From positions 976,420 to 1,040,419 of the forward strand of contig ONZQ02000009.1 of assembly GCA_900312665.1 (NCBI GenBank): 64,000 bases of DNA. Reading direction: 5' to 3'. The position numbers and the translations under genes were made by a program. The notes under the pieces were generated by a model. The model saw only the letters and a program-made list of their open reading frames with translations. It was not told the origin of the DNA and did not search any database. Shown here piece after piece: positions 9,432 to 19,640 of the stretch; positions within the stretch are counted from its first letter, which is position 1; each line of letters opens with the position of its first letter. The stretch is from Cephalotrichum gorgonifer. Taxonomy: Eukaryota; Ascomycota; Sordariomycetes; Microascales; Microascaceae.

Positions 9432-12400
9432 CTACACCTCCGCCATGGAGAACCAACGTCCTTGTGGGCAACGTATGAACCATGAGTCGAAGTCATGAAC
9501 TGGCCCACCCTGGGGGTCCGAATGAAGGGATGGTATTGCTCTTACTGCTCTCCTCGGTTCGGTAGCACCATCAGGAGATGGTGGCCCCGCTTTTTCGTCT
9601 CCGAACGGCCCCGCGTCAACAGTCGCTCGCCGCAAAAGGCTCGGTAGACAGGAGGGCTCCGGAGAAGCGTCGAATATCCCGGCCGGCAAATCTAAAACCG
9701 GGTCTCCAGTCATCGGTATCCCATAATCGTACACATCCCTCTCGCCGGGGAAGCCTGTCGGGTCACTCGAATCCTCCACGTTTCGATCCTCCGGCTGGGG
9801 CGTATTGGGCGAGCTCGCCTTCTCGACTCGTTCTGACGATGGTTCAAGGTGACTAAAATAATCGGGAAAACAATCGTAAAAGTATTCGTTGCAGAGGTAC
9901 TTTTGCTTCATCAGCCTGTGGTCTTCATCCGACCATTCGCGGTGGGCCCGGAGAAGTTTAGCAGCCGTATGATGACACTCTGTTATGGCGAACCTGATCG
10001 CCCGAATGTATTGGCAGCGACCGAAGTGTCCAGTTGTGTCTGCCCCTTCATCCAGAAGCAACTGTATCATGTCGACTCTGCCGTGCTCAGCTGCGCCCTC
10101 TAGAGCGGTTCTTCCATCTATCTTTGCCCCCGGAGCGTTGATGTTTGCTTTGAGATCGATCAGTCGCTTCGCCAAGATCAAATTTCCGTTGATAGCAGCG
10201 AGTTGAAGAGATGTCGCGCCCCCGTACTCTGCCGGTAGTTCGTTGACGTCTACCCCTTTGTCTAAGAAAAAGTCGATCGCGCCTAGAGAATTAGACTGTA
10301 CAGCGAGCTGAAGAAATGACCTCCTTTTGTTGAGACCATTCTCACTGTTAGGATTATTATACGCAATGAAAGGAATGTGTACATCCTCGCCAAAGTCACA
10401 TAGTGTCGTCAACATCGGTACGTTCCCGTGCCTCGTCGCCCAGAATAAAGGCCGTTCATCCATGTCGATGTCGTCCGCGGATTCGGCGCCTACCACTGGG
10501 GTTTGCCTCAAGAATTCAATGATGAGCTCCACCATAGGCTGTGAGTCATTCTTCGCTGCAGCGGCAAGTGCATGTCGATTAGGCCTGTATCCTCGATCCC
10601 TCAGAAGCCGCACAAGGTTGATATCCCCAACATAGGCAGCGAATGCAAAAAGCGAGCCTTTGTAAATTATTTCTCGCCGTCTCACTTTGGGGCGCCAAAA
10701 CTGACACCCGTAGCCTATAGTGTCGTCGTCCATAGTGTGGGCGGAGTATACCTGTAGTATTCCTGGCATTGTTGTGATATGGAATAGCCACTCGCCAGGC
10801 CGAGGAGGTGGAAACGGAGTAGTTTCAACAACCGGAAGGCAGTTCAAAAGCGGGACGATCAGCTGTAGATTCTTTGTATATATCGCAAGAGCTAACGCGG
10901 CACCTTCTACCAGGTCTGGTGGACGTTCGTTTCGGGCCACCCTTTTTCGATTTTCCAGAAGGTGTTCCATAAGCCAGACATCGTTGATGGCAACAGCAGC
11001 ACAAAGGGCTCCGGCGTCGTAAAACCCACGATGTAATTCGACTGCACTGTTAATGAATTTTAGATCCTCCGATTTAAGGGCGACTTCGAGGGTGCTCTCA
11101 TCTGTAGTCGACTGTCTGGCGGACCAAGAACAATCACGATCAAGAAGCCGAGTTACCAGATGCCAGTTGCTACCTTCGAGGGCATGGAAGATTGCATCGT
11201 CAGTGGGACTTGTATCGAAGTCCAGGAGCTTGTCAATTATTCTATCCAATTTGGGATAAAATGAATAATGGGGCATCTTGGAAAGAGACTGCCAAATGGC
11301 TTCGACGAGGCCGGGATGTTGGCTGACGTCACCAGCTGCCTCAAGCAACTTGAGGGCGAGTTCGCAGAATCCAAGCTCCAGTGCCCAAGGAATATCGTCC
11401 GGAGTGAAATGTAGCCACGGTTGAAGAAGTAGGCGTTCACATTTTGTATCGATTCCGTCTGGATTCTCCTGCAAGTGACGCTTAAATCCATCCACGGAGG
11501 CTCCGTTATTGACTAAAAACTTGACCACATGGTCGTGCCCTGTAAAACACGCTTCATACACCGGAGAAGATCTGTCGTCAGATAGCGTATCAATCGCCAT
11601 CCCGAGGTCAACGAGCAGCTTGCAGGCGGACAGATTGCCTAAGTGGGCGGCGGCATGAAGTGGTGTCAATCCGTGCTTGTTCTTGAGGTCCAACATGGGG
11701 CGGCCGAGACGTTGGTAGAAGATCTGGAGTACATCCACGGTACCATTCATCGCAGCAGCCATCACGTCGAACACAGTGATGAAGTCTTCTGCGTGGGGTT
11801 CAGAGTGGCGTTTATCCCATTCGTCAAGGACATATGAAACCAACTTGGTTACCTCGGGTTCTGTGTTGAAAAGTAGAACGTCTGTCAATATAGACATGGA
11901 CATTCCAGAGATGTAACGACGGTAGTTGCGTGTACGGAAGGGGGGGTCCCTTCCAAATAACACCCCACCTGAGGGGGGGCGACGATAACGCATGTCGGCG
12001 TCATTCTTGAGTAGCAGCATCATAATGGGTTCATATCCCACCTGTGCTGCTTCGGCAAGGGGAGTTTCGCCTTCCATATCCATCAATCGTTCCGATAGGT
12101 CGGGCCTTCCTTTGCCTTCGATATCGGCTCGATGTGAGATGAGAATTTGAACTAAATGTAGTGATTCCAGTGGGTCGAAAGTCATCCCAGGTCGGTCGAG
12201 ATCCCAGAACGTCCAAAGTTCAGGTATGAGTCCTGCGCTAACTAACCCGTGGGGTAATAGCGTCCCCCCTTTTCGCTTTCGTGCGTGATGCAGTAGCAAG
12301 GTCAGCGGTGCTAGTTGGCCCACGCTACCCCAATGAGAGGAATTCGGCACTAGGTTTGCATCGGCCTTCGCATCAAGGAGCTTCTCCACTAGCACTTTAC

Positions 12401-13664
12401 TACCCATCATACAAGCAAGCTGGAGCGGCCGAACGGGTTTCCCCTTCCAGAGTATACAGGTGTCTGGAGGATATCGACGAGCCAGCATCCACCTCAAAAT
12501 GGCCTCTGCCGATGCATCATCATTCTCGGCAGCCCTGACGAATGCGTGTTGGAAGAGTCTTTCGGTAAAACTAGACACTGTAACGTCATCAAGACGAGAC
12601 AAGTCCAGAGCGGTACCAAATATACCAGAGAGCTCTAAGAAATCCACCAGAGCCTTCCATGTCAGTTCGCCAAGCCAGCTTGAATCAAGACTGTTGGATA
12701 AGGTAAAGATGAGAGTCGTCGCCACATCCTGCGAGGTTCCGGCTGAAAGGTTGACAGCAAGTCGTCCCGAGCCAAGTCTGTTAAAGACGGAGGCCAGCCA
12801 AGTACAAGTGGCAGCTTGCACACCGCCGTAGGCGGAAAGTGTTAGTCCCGAGAAAACTGATCAGTATAAAAGGCTCTATTAGCTACGTGGGACTTCCATT
12901 TTCCAGAGCTTGACTGTAAGAGAATCTCACATCTCGATAGGTTTGCCTCGAATAGAAACCAGGGCAGATTCGGTGGAAGTTTGAGATCCGCAAGCCAGTT
13001 GCTCACATGCCGCGAGGGGGGTGGAGTGCGCACTCTGATGATCTCGGCGAATTCGTCGTACTTTGACGGCAGTACAGGTGAGCTTGGGCCTACAAGACTC
13101 AATTTCCATTAGTCCATACATGCATGTATAGATGCGATGCCACTCGATCGATGCTGTTCGCTTGAGTGTGAATTCCCACGTACCAGCCAGGTCTAATGTC
13201 GACATGGGGTTACGGTCAGTTCCCTTCGCCACTTTTTGTTCTCCAAGCTCGAGACCGGAAAGGATGACAATGGTCTCTTTGCCTTGTTTTGCGCGTTTCA
13301 ACTTTTTGAAGTTGATCCAGTGCCAAACGACTGAGGGGATGTTGCGCTTCAATTTCCATTTCGATATTTTGTATTCGAGTTGTTTTTTCCTGAGAGATGA
13401 GAGAAGGGGGTTTAGAACTTGCGTGAAGCGAAATGTTCCTATGCGGAGCCCATCCAATCTAGAAGTCGTGTGATGCCCGCCCTGGATGCATGTCAATGGA
13501 GTAACCCACGTAATATTCAGGGGAGTGCAGTGCCTCCTGCCAAGTTCCTGCCTCAGCTCCTCCATTGTTATCTGATCGATAAGCCAACGACGACGGATGT
13601 ATTCTTTGTGGCTGTTCAAGTCCTCCGACGCAGAGGTCACTCCGGACCGAGAAAGGGAGCTCAT
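9432..13664 (-). CDS. Clr5-domain ankyrin-repeat protein
   Basis: Large protein of unknown cellular role. Exons on the minus strand: 13664-13510, 13389-13184, 13089-12931 and 12856-9432, together 3945 nt or 1314 residues, with all phases consistent. The N-terminus is a Clr5 domain split by the first intron: HKEYIRRRWLIDQITMEELR, then LGRRHCTPLNIT joined to KKQLEYKISKWKLKRN. A Ser/Pro linker follows (GPSSPVLPSKYDEF). The long last exon is mostly ankyrin repeats, recognisable by TPLHAAAHLGNLSACKLLVD, SLQLAAINGNLILAKRLID and TALEGAAEHGRVDMIQLLLD. The C-terminus is acidic and Pro-rich and ends FSMAEV. Clr5 is a fungal domain often found before ankyrin or TPR arrays; its function is poorly defined. 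The third intron (58-74 nt, CTAAT branch) is the least certain. An ATG at 13664 is the only one before the Clr5 domain. Confidence 0.85.
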
Positions 13665-13866
13665 GGCGATGAGGTTTGAGTACAATGACAGCTTGGGTAA
13701 AGATAAAGAGCTTGGAAGGAAATTGAGGGACGGAAACTAGACAAGAGGGCAGGCTGCAGCTCGGGCAGGTGTCGTTCATATATGTCCACACTACGATCGA
13801 CAAGGGAGCAGCTGCAGTATATATCACTTGAAAGCTCTGTTCTTCTACGCTCTCTCAGTGGCCAAA

Positions 13867-13980
13867 TCCAAAATCCTGCTGCATACAGGGTCCCCTTCTT
13901 AATGGATGAAGCCAAAATCCTACTGCATACGGAGTACCCTTCTTACTGGCCGAAGCCAAAATCCTCCTGCATATGAGTAC
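13867..13980. repeat. 44-bp direct repeats in the Clr5-ankyrin promoter
   Basis: Two full copies (13867-13910 and 13911-13954) and a third partial copy (13955-13980) share the core CCAAAATCCTNCTGCATA. The full copies also share a CCCTTCTTA block. The period is 44 bp. They lie about 200-320 bp upstream of the Clr5-ankyrin start codon, so they could act as repeated regulatory sites. A single related word, CCAAAATCCCG, occurs again near 14131, and another near 14271. Confidence 0.75.
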
Positions 13981-14514
13981 TTGTACAGCATTCGCGTCGT
14001 ACAGCTTACATGTTGCTGCTCAGCCTCTTGCCCCCGACGTGCACTAATGTACCCAGACCGCTTTAGCATGAAATGGTCGACCTTTGCTCCGGTTGCCCTT
14101 CGTCAGCTTGGGATCTGAGTGGTTCCACTCCAAAATCCCGATGGGGTACGTACTGAATAGAGACCTCCAGACGGTGCACAGCCAGTGAGGCGATCGAGAT
14201 CATCGGGGACCGATGTTCGTTTCCGCAACTCCAGGAAGCCGCACCAGACCTGGGCTCTTATTGGCTCGATACCAAAATCCGACATCATGAGCAGGGTCGG
14301 ATTACCACCGAGGCGGAGCGTGAACAAGGAAAAAACCCGAAAGTATGGGTACATGCTGTTAATGTCCGCCCTCATCGAGGACGACACGATGTTGGTAGCT
14401 GGGTATATGAAGCTCTACCAAGCCTCGCTCAAAACCAGTTTCCAGGCCCACGAACCCCTTCGACTATCCTCTATACCAGTCTTTTATACTCCCCAAGGTA
14501 CATGCATCTTCGAC

Positions 14515-14936
14515 ATGACACCTGAAACTATCATTGCCCTAGTTTGCCTCTTGGTAGCGCTTCCACCCACCGCCTTCATTGTCTGGAAATGGTGGAAACG
14601 ATGTAAGAAACCCCGAGACGTCGAACCTGGATGTAAGTGCCCCTCATGTCACCTTCCCACTTACCCCAGAAAGTAGGACACGATCTTTCACTGGTGGGAA
14701 TCTCATGCGAGGAAACAGATGAGGTCGAGCTTCCGGAAACTCTACCCCCCCGTGAGGGACCCAGGAGAGAGCCAACACTCACTATAACCACCGGATGCCT
14801 CGTCACCACTGCCGACGTCAACTTCGGAGATGGGCGGCAGCTGCCTCTGGAGCGGAATGGTTCTGGCTTTAGCCAGTCGCATACCCCCGAACGAGTCGCA
14901 ATCCTCAATAGAATCGAGGTATTTACACCACAATAG
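14515..14936 (+). CDS. Small predicted single-pass membrane protein
   Basis: Not a family I can name. The first exon (14515-14632) encodes MTPETIIALVCLLVALPPTA and then FIVWKWWKRCKKPRDVEPG: one N-terminal transmembrane helix followed by a basic stop-transfer segment. Many short fungal proteins with this layout are known only as hypothetical. A GTAAGT donor follows at 14633. Using the AAG acceptor at 14671-14673 joins in frame to 14674-14936 and gives 126 residues with a polar tail (SCEETDEVELPETLPPREG). Using the CAG acceptor four bases earlier creates an immediate TAA, giving a protein of about 40 residues. The intron is short (41 or 37 nt), so splicing is uncertain. An in-frame ATG at 14185 would add about 110 residues of unlikely composition. 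Confidence 0.45.
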
Positions 14937-15117
14937 GAATTTCTTTCTTGAGAGGACCCTACTGTGAGCGAGTATATGACACGGATTATTCCCCGCGCCT
15001 CGTTCCCACGTTTCCCACGATCCTCCAACGATTCAGTCTCTCTCCTTCCCCCCATCGACAACTTTCCAGCCCAGCCGGCGCCCCTATCCAGCACTACAAC
15101 TTCCTTCCAGAACCGCC

Positions 15118-16438
15118 CTAAGCCCCCTTCCAAACATCCCCATCAAGTACCAACGTATCCCTCGAGAACGACAACGAGCTCCTCCCCAAGGCCCCCTCCC
15201 CCACCGCCTCCCCCTTCCCCTTCCCCTTCACCACCCGCTTGACCGTTCTCTCCGCGAACTCGGCGTGCCACGCCTGACTCACCGGCGGGGCCTTCCGCCG
15301 CAGGTTCCTCCCCACCGCCTTGGCGCGGAGCCTCCACCACCCCTTTTCCTCGCGCGCCGCGAGCCGCGGGAGGAACTCGAGGAGGAAGCAGGCCTGGTCG
15401 AGCCGGGCGTCCGCGACCAGGACCTCGGTTATCGTGAGCAGGCGCGTGAGCTGGGTGGAGAGCTCGGCGGTGAGGAGGGCGCGGGAGGCCGCGGGGAGGG
15501 TGGTCTGGTCGATTTCGGTGGAGATGTTTGTGGCGAGGAACATTAGGGCCCAGTGGATGTAGATCTGGGGAGGTTAGTGTCTCTGAGGGTTTTCTATCCT
15601 TTTAAGGGGAGAGTGAGGGATATAATAGAGACGAGAGGGAGGGGGAGAGACGGGAAAGCAAGAAGGAAACTAATAAATGCTTACCTCCGTCTCCGTGAGC
15701 GGCTCCTTCCGCGTATCGAGATCCTTGATGGTCCCGTACTTCTCCGCCGCATCCGCCATGTGCTTGATCGCCTCCTCCGGCGACCCCGTGATGATCCCCC
15801 GGTGGCAATAATACAGCAACACCAGCAAATCCCTCTCCGCATCTGTGATGAGCGCCCCGTCCGTCTCCCGGAACGCCCCGGCCAGGGCCAGCCCACTCCC
15901 GCCGCCCAGTCCCTCTTCCCCACCCCCCGAATTCCCTCCATCTCCCCCTCCATGCCCCCGTCCCTCCTCTCCGCGGGCCAAAAACGGATTAAGAAACCTC
16001 GCGACAGCGAGCAGATCCTCTGTCGGCGGCCCAAGATCCATGCCCAGCCGGAGCACCGTCTTCTCGATCAGGAGCACGACGTAGTCCCGGATGTTGCACG
16101 CCTTGACGGCCTCCACCACAAGCTTGGAGACGAGGGCCCCCGTCTTGAGGACGTCGTCATCCTCGGCCGGGACGTCCGTGGAAAAGACGTGGTGGCGGCG
16201 AAGGCCGGCGCAGAGGCGGATGCCGGCCAGAGCCGTGGGGGTTATGGCGGGGGGGAGGTCCGTGGTGCGGATGGTGCTGAGGATGGGGTCCTCGGTGCCC
16301 GCGAGGGAGACGCGCTCGCGCTTGTAGAGGCGGGGGGGAGGGGGAGCTTGTCTGGGGGTGTTGGTGTTAGCGTTAATTTCGGGTTTGAGAGGGATGGTAA
16401 GGCGGGAGGGTTACTTACGTTGAGCCGCCGGCGCCCAT
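15118..16438 (-). CDS. Unrecognised conserved-looking protein, three exons
   Basis: No function assigned. Exons on the minus strand: 16438-16419, 16351-15685 and 15564-15118, giving 377 residues with all phases consistent. The first exon encodes only MGAGGS plus two bases. The protein then reads PRLYKRERVSLAGTEDPILS, a mainly helical central part (VSKLVVEAVKACNIRDYVVL, ERDLLVLLYYCHRGIITG), a Gly-rich loop near residues 160-180 that may be disordered, and a second helical block (IYIHWALMFLATNISTEIDQ, QACFLLEFLPRLAAREEKGW). It ends SFSRDTLVLDGDVWKGA. No signal peptide or membrane segment is evident. Introns have GTAAGT and GTAAGC donors. A damaged copy of its 3' end lies at 9231-9400. Strong exon-frame agreement makes it a real gene. 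Confidence 0.75.
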
Positions 16439-17713
16439 GGTGTAAGTCTCTGAGCTGGGTGAACAAGGTTTGTAGAAAGAGGGAAATATGACAACTTGAA
16501 GTGCCTTAATGAATCCGGCGATATACTGAATGTTCTGGCCTGGGGATGTATTCAAATGAGATGTCCCGGGGGGGAGGGAGGAAGAGGGATGTGCTTGGAC
16601 TTATATACCTGCAAAACGCAAGAACCGACGACCATCACGAAGCCGTTCCTCGCGCAGAAACCCAAACCAGGCTCTCCCTGAGTCTTCAATACAAACTTCA
16701 TAGGCAACGGCGTTAAGTTAAGCTCGGGACATGTCACTTGCTCCCGCTCAGTGCAAGTCACCCACAGCCGGGCGCTCTCATTCAAGGCATAGCCCAGGGC
16801 TGACTGGAGCTCCCCTAATTGGCCCAGGCTGGAAACGGTGGTTTTTACGATCTATACGAAGATCCCAGTCGGCCAATGAGGGCCTCCCCCACACCACCTC
16901 TTCATCCCGAAGGGGCCAGCTCGAGGTGGAATGCCGACCAATTACACCACTTCGGGGATAGTTTCGTTCCACAGCATGGGCAGCCCCAAGATCATGAGCT
17001 CCCCACGCTGGGCACCTGGCTTTTCTTCGTATCTCGGGTTATTTTGCTCGTAGCAGTCTGGAATCCCAAGGCACACTGTGGTTGCCAAACGTGCCAAGGG
17101 TGTTTGTTAGTGGCTCGTGTAACCCGAGACTGTGTGCCCGGGACTGTGTGCCTTCTTCCTTCCCGCACATAGAGTATACGACTCGGGGACTTAGACTTTG
17201 GAGCATGTGGGGGTGTAACACGGGTTCCACCGGACTGGGAACACAGTATGAGGTGTCTTGTATCTCTTTAACCCAGTACACCTACTGGTGTAAGTGAACC
17301 TATTATCGCCGAAAGACTACGGAGATAAAGGACGCTTTTCTCTGGTTGTCACAATCTTCGCTTGAAGCGAAACTGATTGGTTTAACATCAATGATTCTTT
17401 GTTGTAGTCAGCCACAACTACCCCAGGTAGAGCCACAAGGGCAAAGAGGTCGAGACTTGTGCCCAAAACGGGGGACCATTGTTGCTATTGGAACCACCTC
17501 TTTTCTCTGGTTGAACCAGTGGTTCCTTCTGCACGGTCAACATCCTCAGAGGGGACTTCGTCACAATGAATTTACCGCCCAAGCGAAAAAGGATATAATA
17601 GCGTAGAGTCCCCGGGTATTTTGTTGACTTCTTGAAGGGGAAGGGATCTCGACATCGCATCCCTGAACACCCATCCACCACTTGCAAGGTATCGTACGCC
17701 TCACGCCGCAGCT
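16439..17713. other. Intergenic region without a supported gene
   Basis: Only short, unconvincing frames. A tRNA-like A-box word (TGGTGTAATTGG, minus strand, about 16943-16954) has no matching B box or cloverleaf. A short duplication, ACTGTGTGCC, occurs near 17128-17153. The right end should hold the promoter of the next gene. Confidence 0.5.
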
Positions 17714-17953
17714 ATGGACCCCTTTTCTGACCAGAACGCAGTCATCAGCCCGGTATCTCCCCAGTCGTCAGAGGTGGACCCCTTCTCAGACCGGAATGCA
17801 GTCGTCAACCCCGTACCTCCCCAGGGCTCAGAGATGAATCCCTTCTCAGACCAGAACGCAACTAATGGCCCCGTGTCCCCCCATGACCCAGCCATGGACC
17901 TCTTCTCTGACCACAACGCAGCATCGAACCCCGACTCCCCCCAGGAAGCAGAC
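17714..17953 (+). repeat. Coding tandem repeat, 4 x 60 bp
   Basis: Four 60-bp units in frame within the 285-residue protein. The shared core is GACCCCTTCTCAGACCAGAA with substitutions, followed by GCAGTC and a CCCC stretch. Unit 4 is the most diverged. Confidence 0.9.
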
Positions 17954-18571
17954 ATAGCCCACCTCCACTCCCACGACAAAACCATTCACCCCGCCTCTAA
18001 TACTGACACCCTCGCCCACGCACCGCAGTCCCTCCTCACCATCTCCTGGTTCCACCACATCCCTGACCCTCACCTCCTCTCCCACCTCTTCCACGACGCA
18101 AAAGTCCGGTCCTCCCTCTCGAAGCTCGCGGACGCCGCCATCACGGCTACTGACGATCTCAGCTCCCCCGCCATATGGCGCCTCGCCCGCGACAATTTCG
18201 TCGCTACTGCGGACGGGGACCCTGCGGAGCGAGAGCCGAGCACCCATCTGCGTCGTCTAGCGACCTACCTCGCTAACCTCGTCAACTCCCAGGATAACGC
18301 CTCTCGAGCCCCACACGAGTCCCAGTCCGGGCGCGAAGCCCACGTCGCCGCGACGATCGCGGCGCGACTGAGGGAGGTAGAGGATCGGCGGGCAGAGCTG
18401 GTCATCCCACCCTGGGGAGACAAGGCCAAGACCTGGGCCGTCTGCTGCGGGCTGTTCGCGGCGTTCGTTTATGAGGTCGAGGACGCGCTTGACGAGGAGG
18501 TCGGGAGGGCCGTGTGGCGGGCCAGGGGGGTTGCGGAGACGTTTGCCTTTACTACTAAGGGGGATGAATAG
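17714..18571 (+). CDS. Protein with four N-terminal 20-residue repeats and a helical C-terminus
   Basis: No family recognised. A single exon encodes 285 residues from the ATG at 17714. The first 80 residues are four consecutive 20-residue repeats, each starting (M/V)(D/N)PFSDQNA or close to it and ending (P/S)PQxxE or similar, encoded by four 60-bp units (17714-17773, 17774-17833, 17834-17893, 17894-17953). The repeats carry NPF or DPF tripeptides. NPF and DPF motifs bind EH-domain and adaptor proteins in endocytosis, but using that here is only an inference. The rest is helical: SWFHHIPDPHLLSHLFHDAK, HLRRLATYLANLVNSQDN and AKTWAVCCGLFAAFVYEVED. No signal peptide or clear membrane anchor. The repeats look recently amplified because the DNA units are still similar. 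Confidence 0.65.
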   Translation: MDPFSDQNAVISPVSPQSSEVDPFSDRNAVVNPVPPQGSEMNPFSDQNATNGPVSPHDPAMDLFSDHNAASNPDSPQEADIAHLHSHDKTIHPASNTDTLAHAPQSLLTISWFHHIPDPHLLSHLFHDAKVRSSLSKLADAAITATDDLSSPAIWRLARDNFVATADGDPAEREPSTHLRRLATYLANLVNSQDNASRAPHESQSGREAHVAATIAARLREVEDRRAELVIPPWGDKAKTWAVCCGLFAAFVYEVEDALDEEVGRAVWRARGVAETFAFTTKGDE

Positions 18572-19640
18572 GTAAGGCTTGACTGAGACGAGACGAGGGA
18601 CGGTACCACGGTCTGTGAGGTTGACGACACGCCTAGGTCGATGGCTTAGAGGAGAAGGGGCGTACGGACAGGTCTTGACGTCTGGGAGGCTGGTGTGACG
18701 TGTGACCTTCATAGCATAGAGAATAGAAGGGGTAAAACAAAATCTTAAAGCCCGCCTTTTGACTCGCTAACACCACACAGAATGTGAATGAGAGAGTAAC
18801 GCACACGCTGAGACTATGAGGAGTATGAGCAACATGGCCAATAGCAGTAGCAGAAGGTGCTCACACTCACCTCCTAGTCTAGCCGTCAGCCGTCTAACAG
18901 AAGCATCCTCTCAGTAGCAAGAAAAAAAAGAATATCTCGATGTTGAAACCGAGACATACCAAACGAGGCAGTGTAACCAGAAACAATAACAAAACGGGTT
19001 TATTACAAGGCAGCCACGGGGCGGGTGGGAATTGTAGCAGTTCGGTGTCCAAAATAAAAAGATCTTTCATCTCTTCATCTCGGAAACGTCTCCTCTCTAC
19101 CACACCTCTCCTTGTCTAGACGGGCCTCTACAGGACGAGAGAGCGCCCGTTTATCTCGCAGTTGCACCACTCTACTTATCAACCTCGAACAAGAACCTTC
19201 TCCTCTTCCCCACACACCCTTTCCTCCTCTTCCCTCCCACCCCCGATCGCCGTCTATGTATATACAAGGGGCGACGACGAACTCGGGGGCGGCCCTATAT
19301 AGATATGCCTTCGTGTAGATATCTCCCGAGAAACGACAGTAAAAGACCAAAACGAACCAAAAAAGCGACCACATGACTCCTCCCTCCGCCACGGGCAATC
19401 CTCCTTGCCATTAAGGACGCCCGCGGCTATTGCACGCCCATCACTTTTGTCGCCCACCCGGACGACCCGCAAGGGTCTGTTACCACCCTTCTAGGTTCCA
19501 CATCCGATAACAACCAAACAAGAAGAGAAACAACAGTGCAAAAGAAACAATATACTAGAAGAAGAGAACAAAAGAACAATATACTCGAAGAAGAGGAAGA
19601 AGAAGCAGGGCGAACTAAAACCGAATCCTGGAAAAAGACC
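18572..19640. other. Convergent intergenic region
   Basis: About 1.07 kb between a plus-strand gene and a minus-strand gene. No coding sequence recognised. It should contain both 3' untranslated regions. Purine-rich AAGAAGAGAA stretches occur near 19555-19605, close to the 3' end of the DUF1479 gene. Confidence 0.4.

Noticed and set aside
16880..16975. tRNA-like A box (TGGTGTAATTGG) on the minus strand
   Set aside because: There is no B box (GGTTCGANTCC) at a usable distance and no acceptor stem pairing; at most a tRNA-derived fragment.
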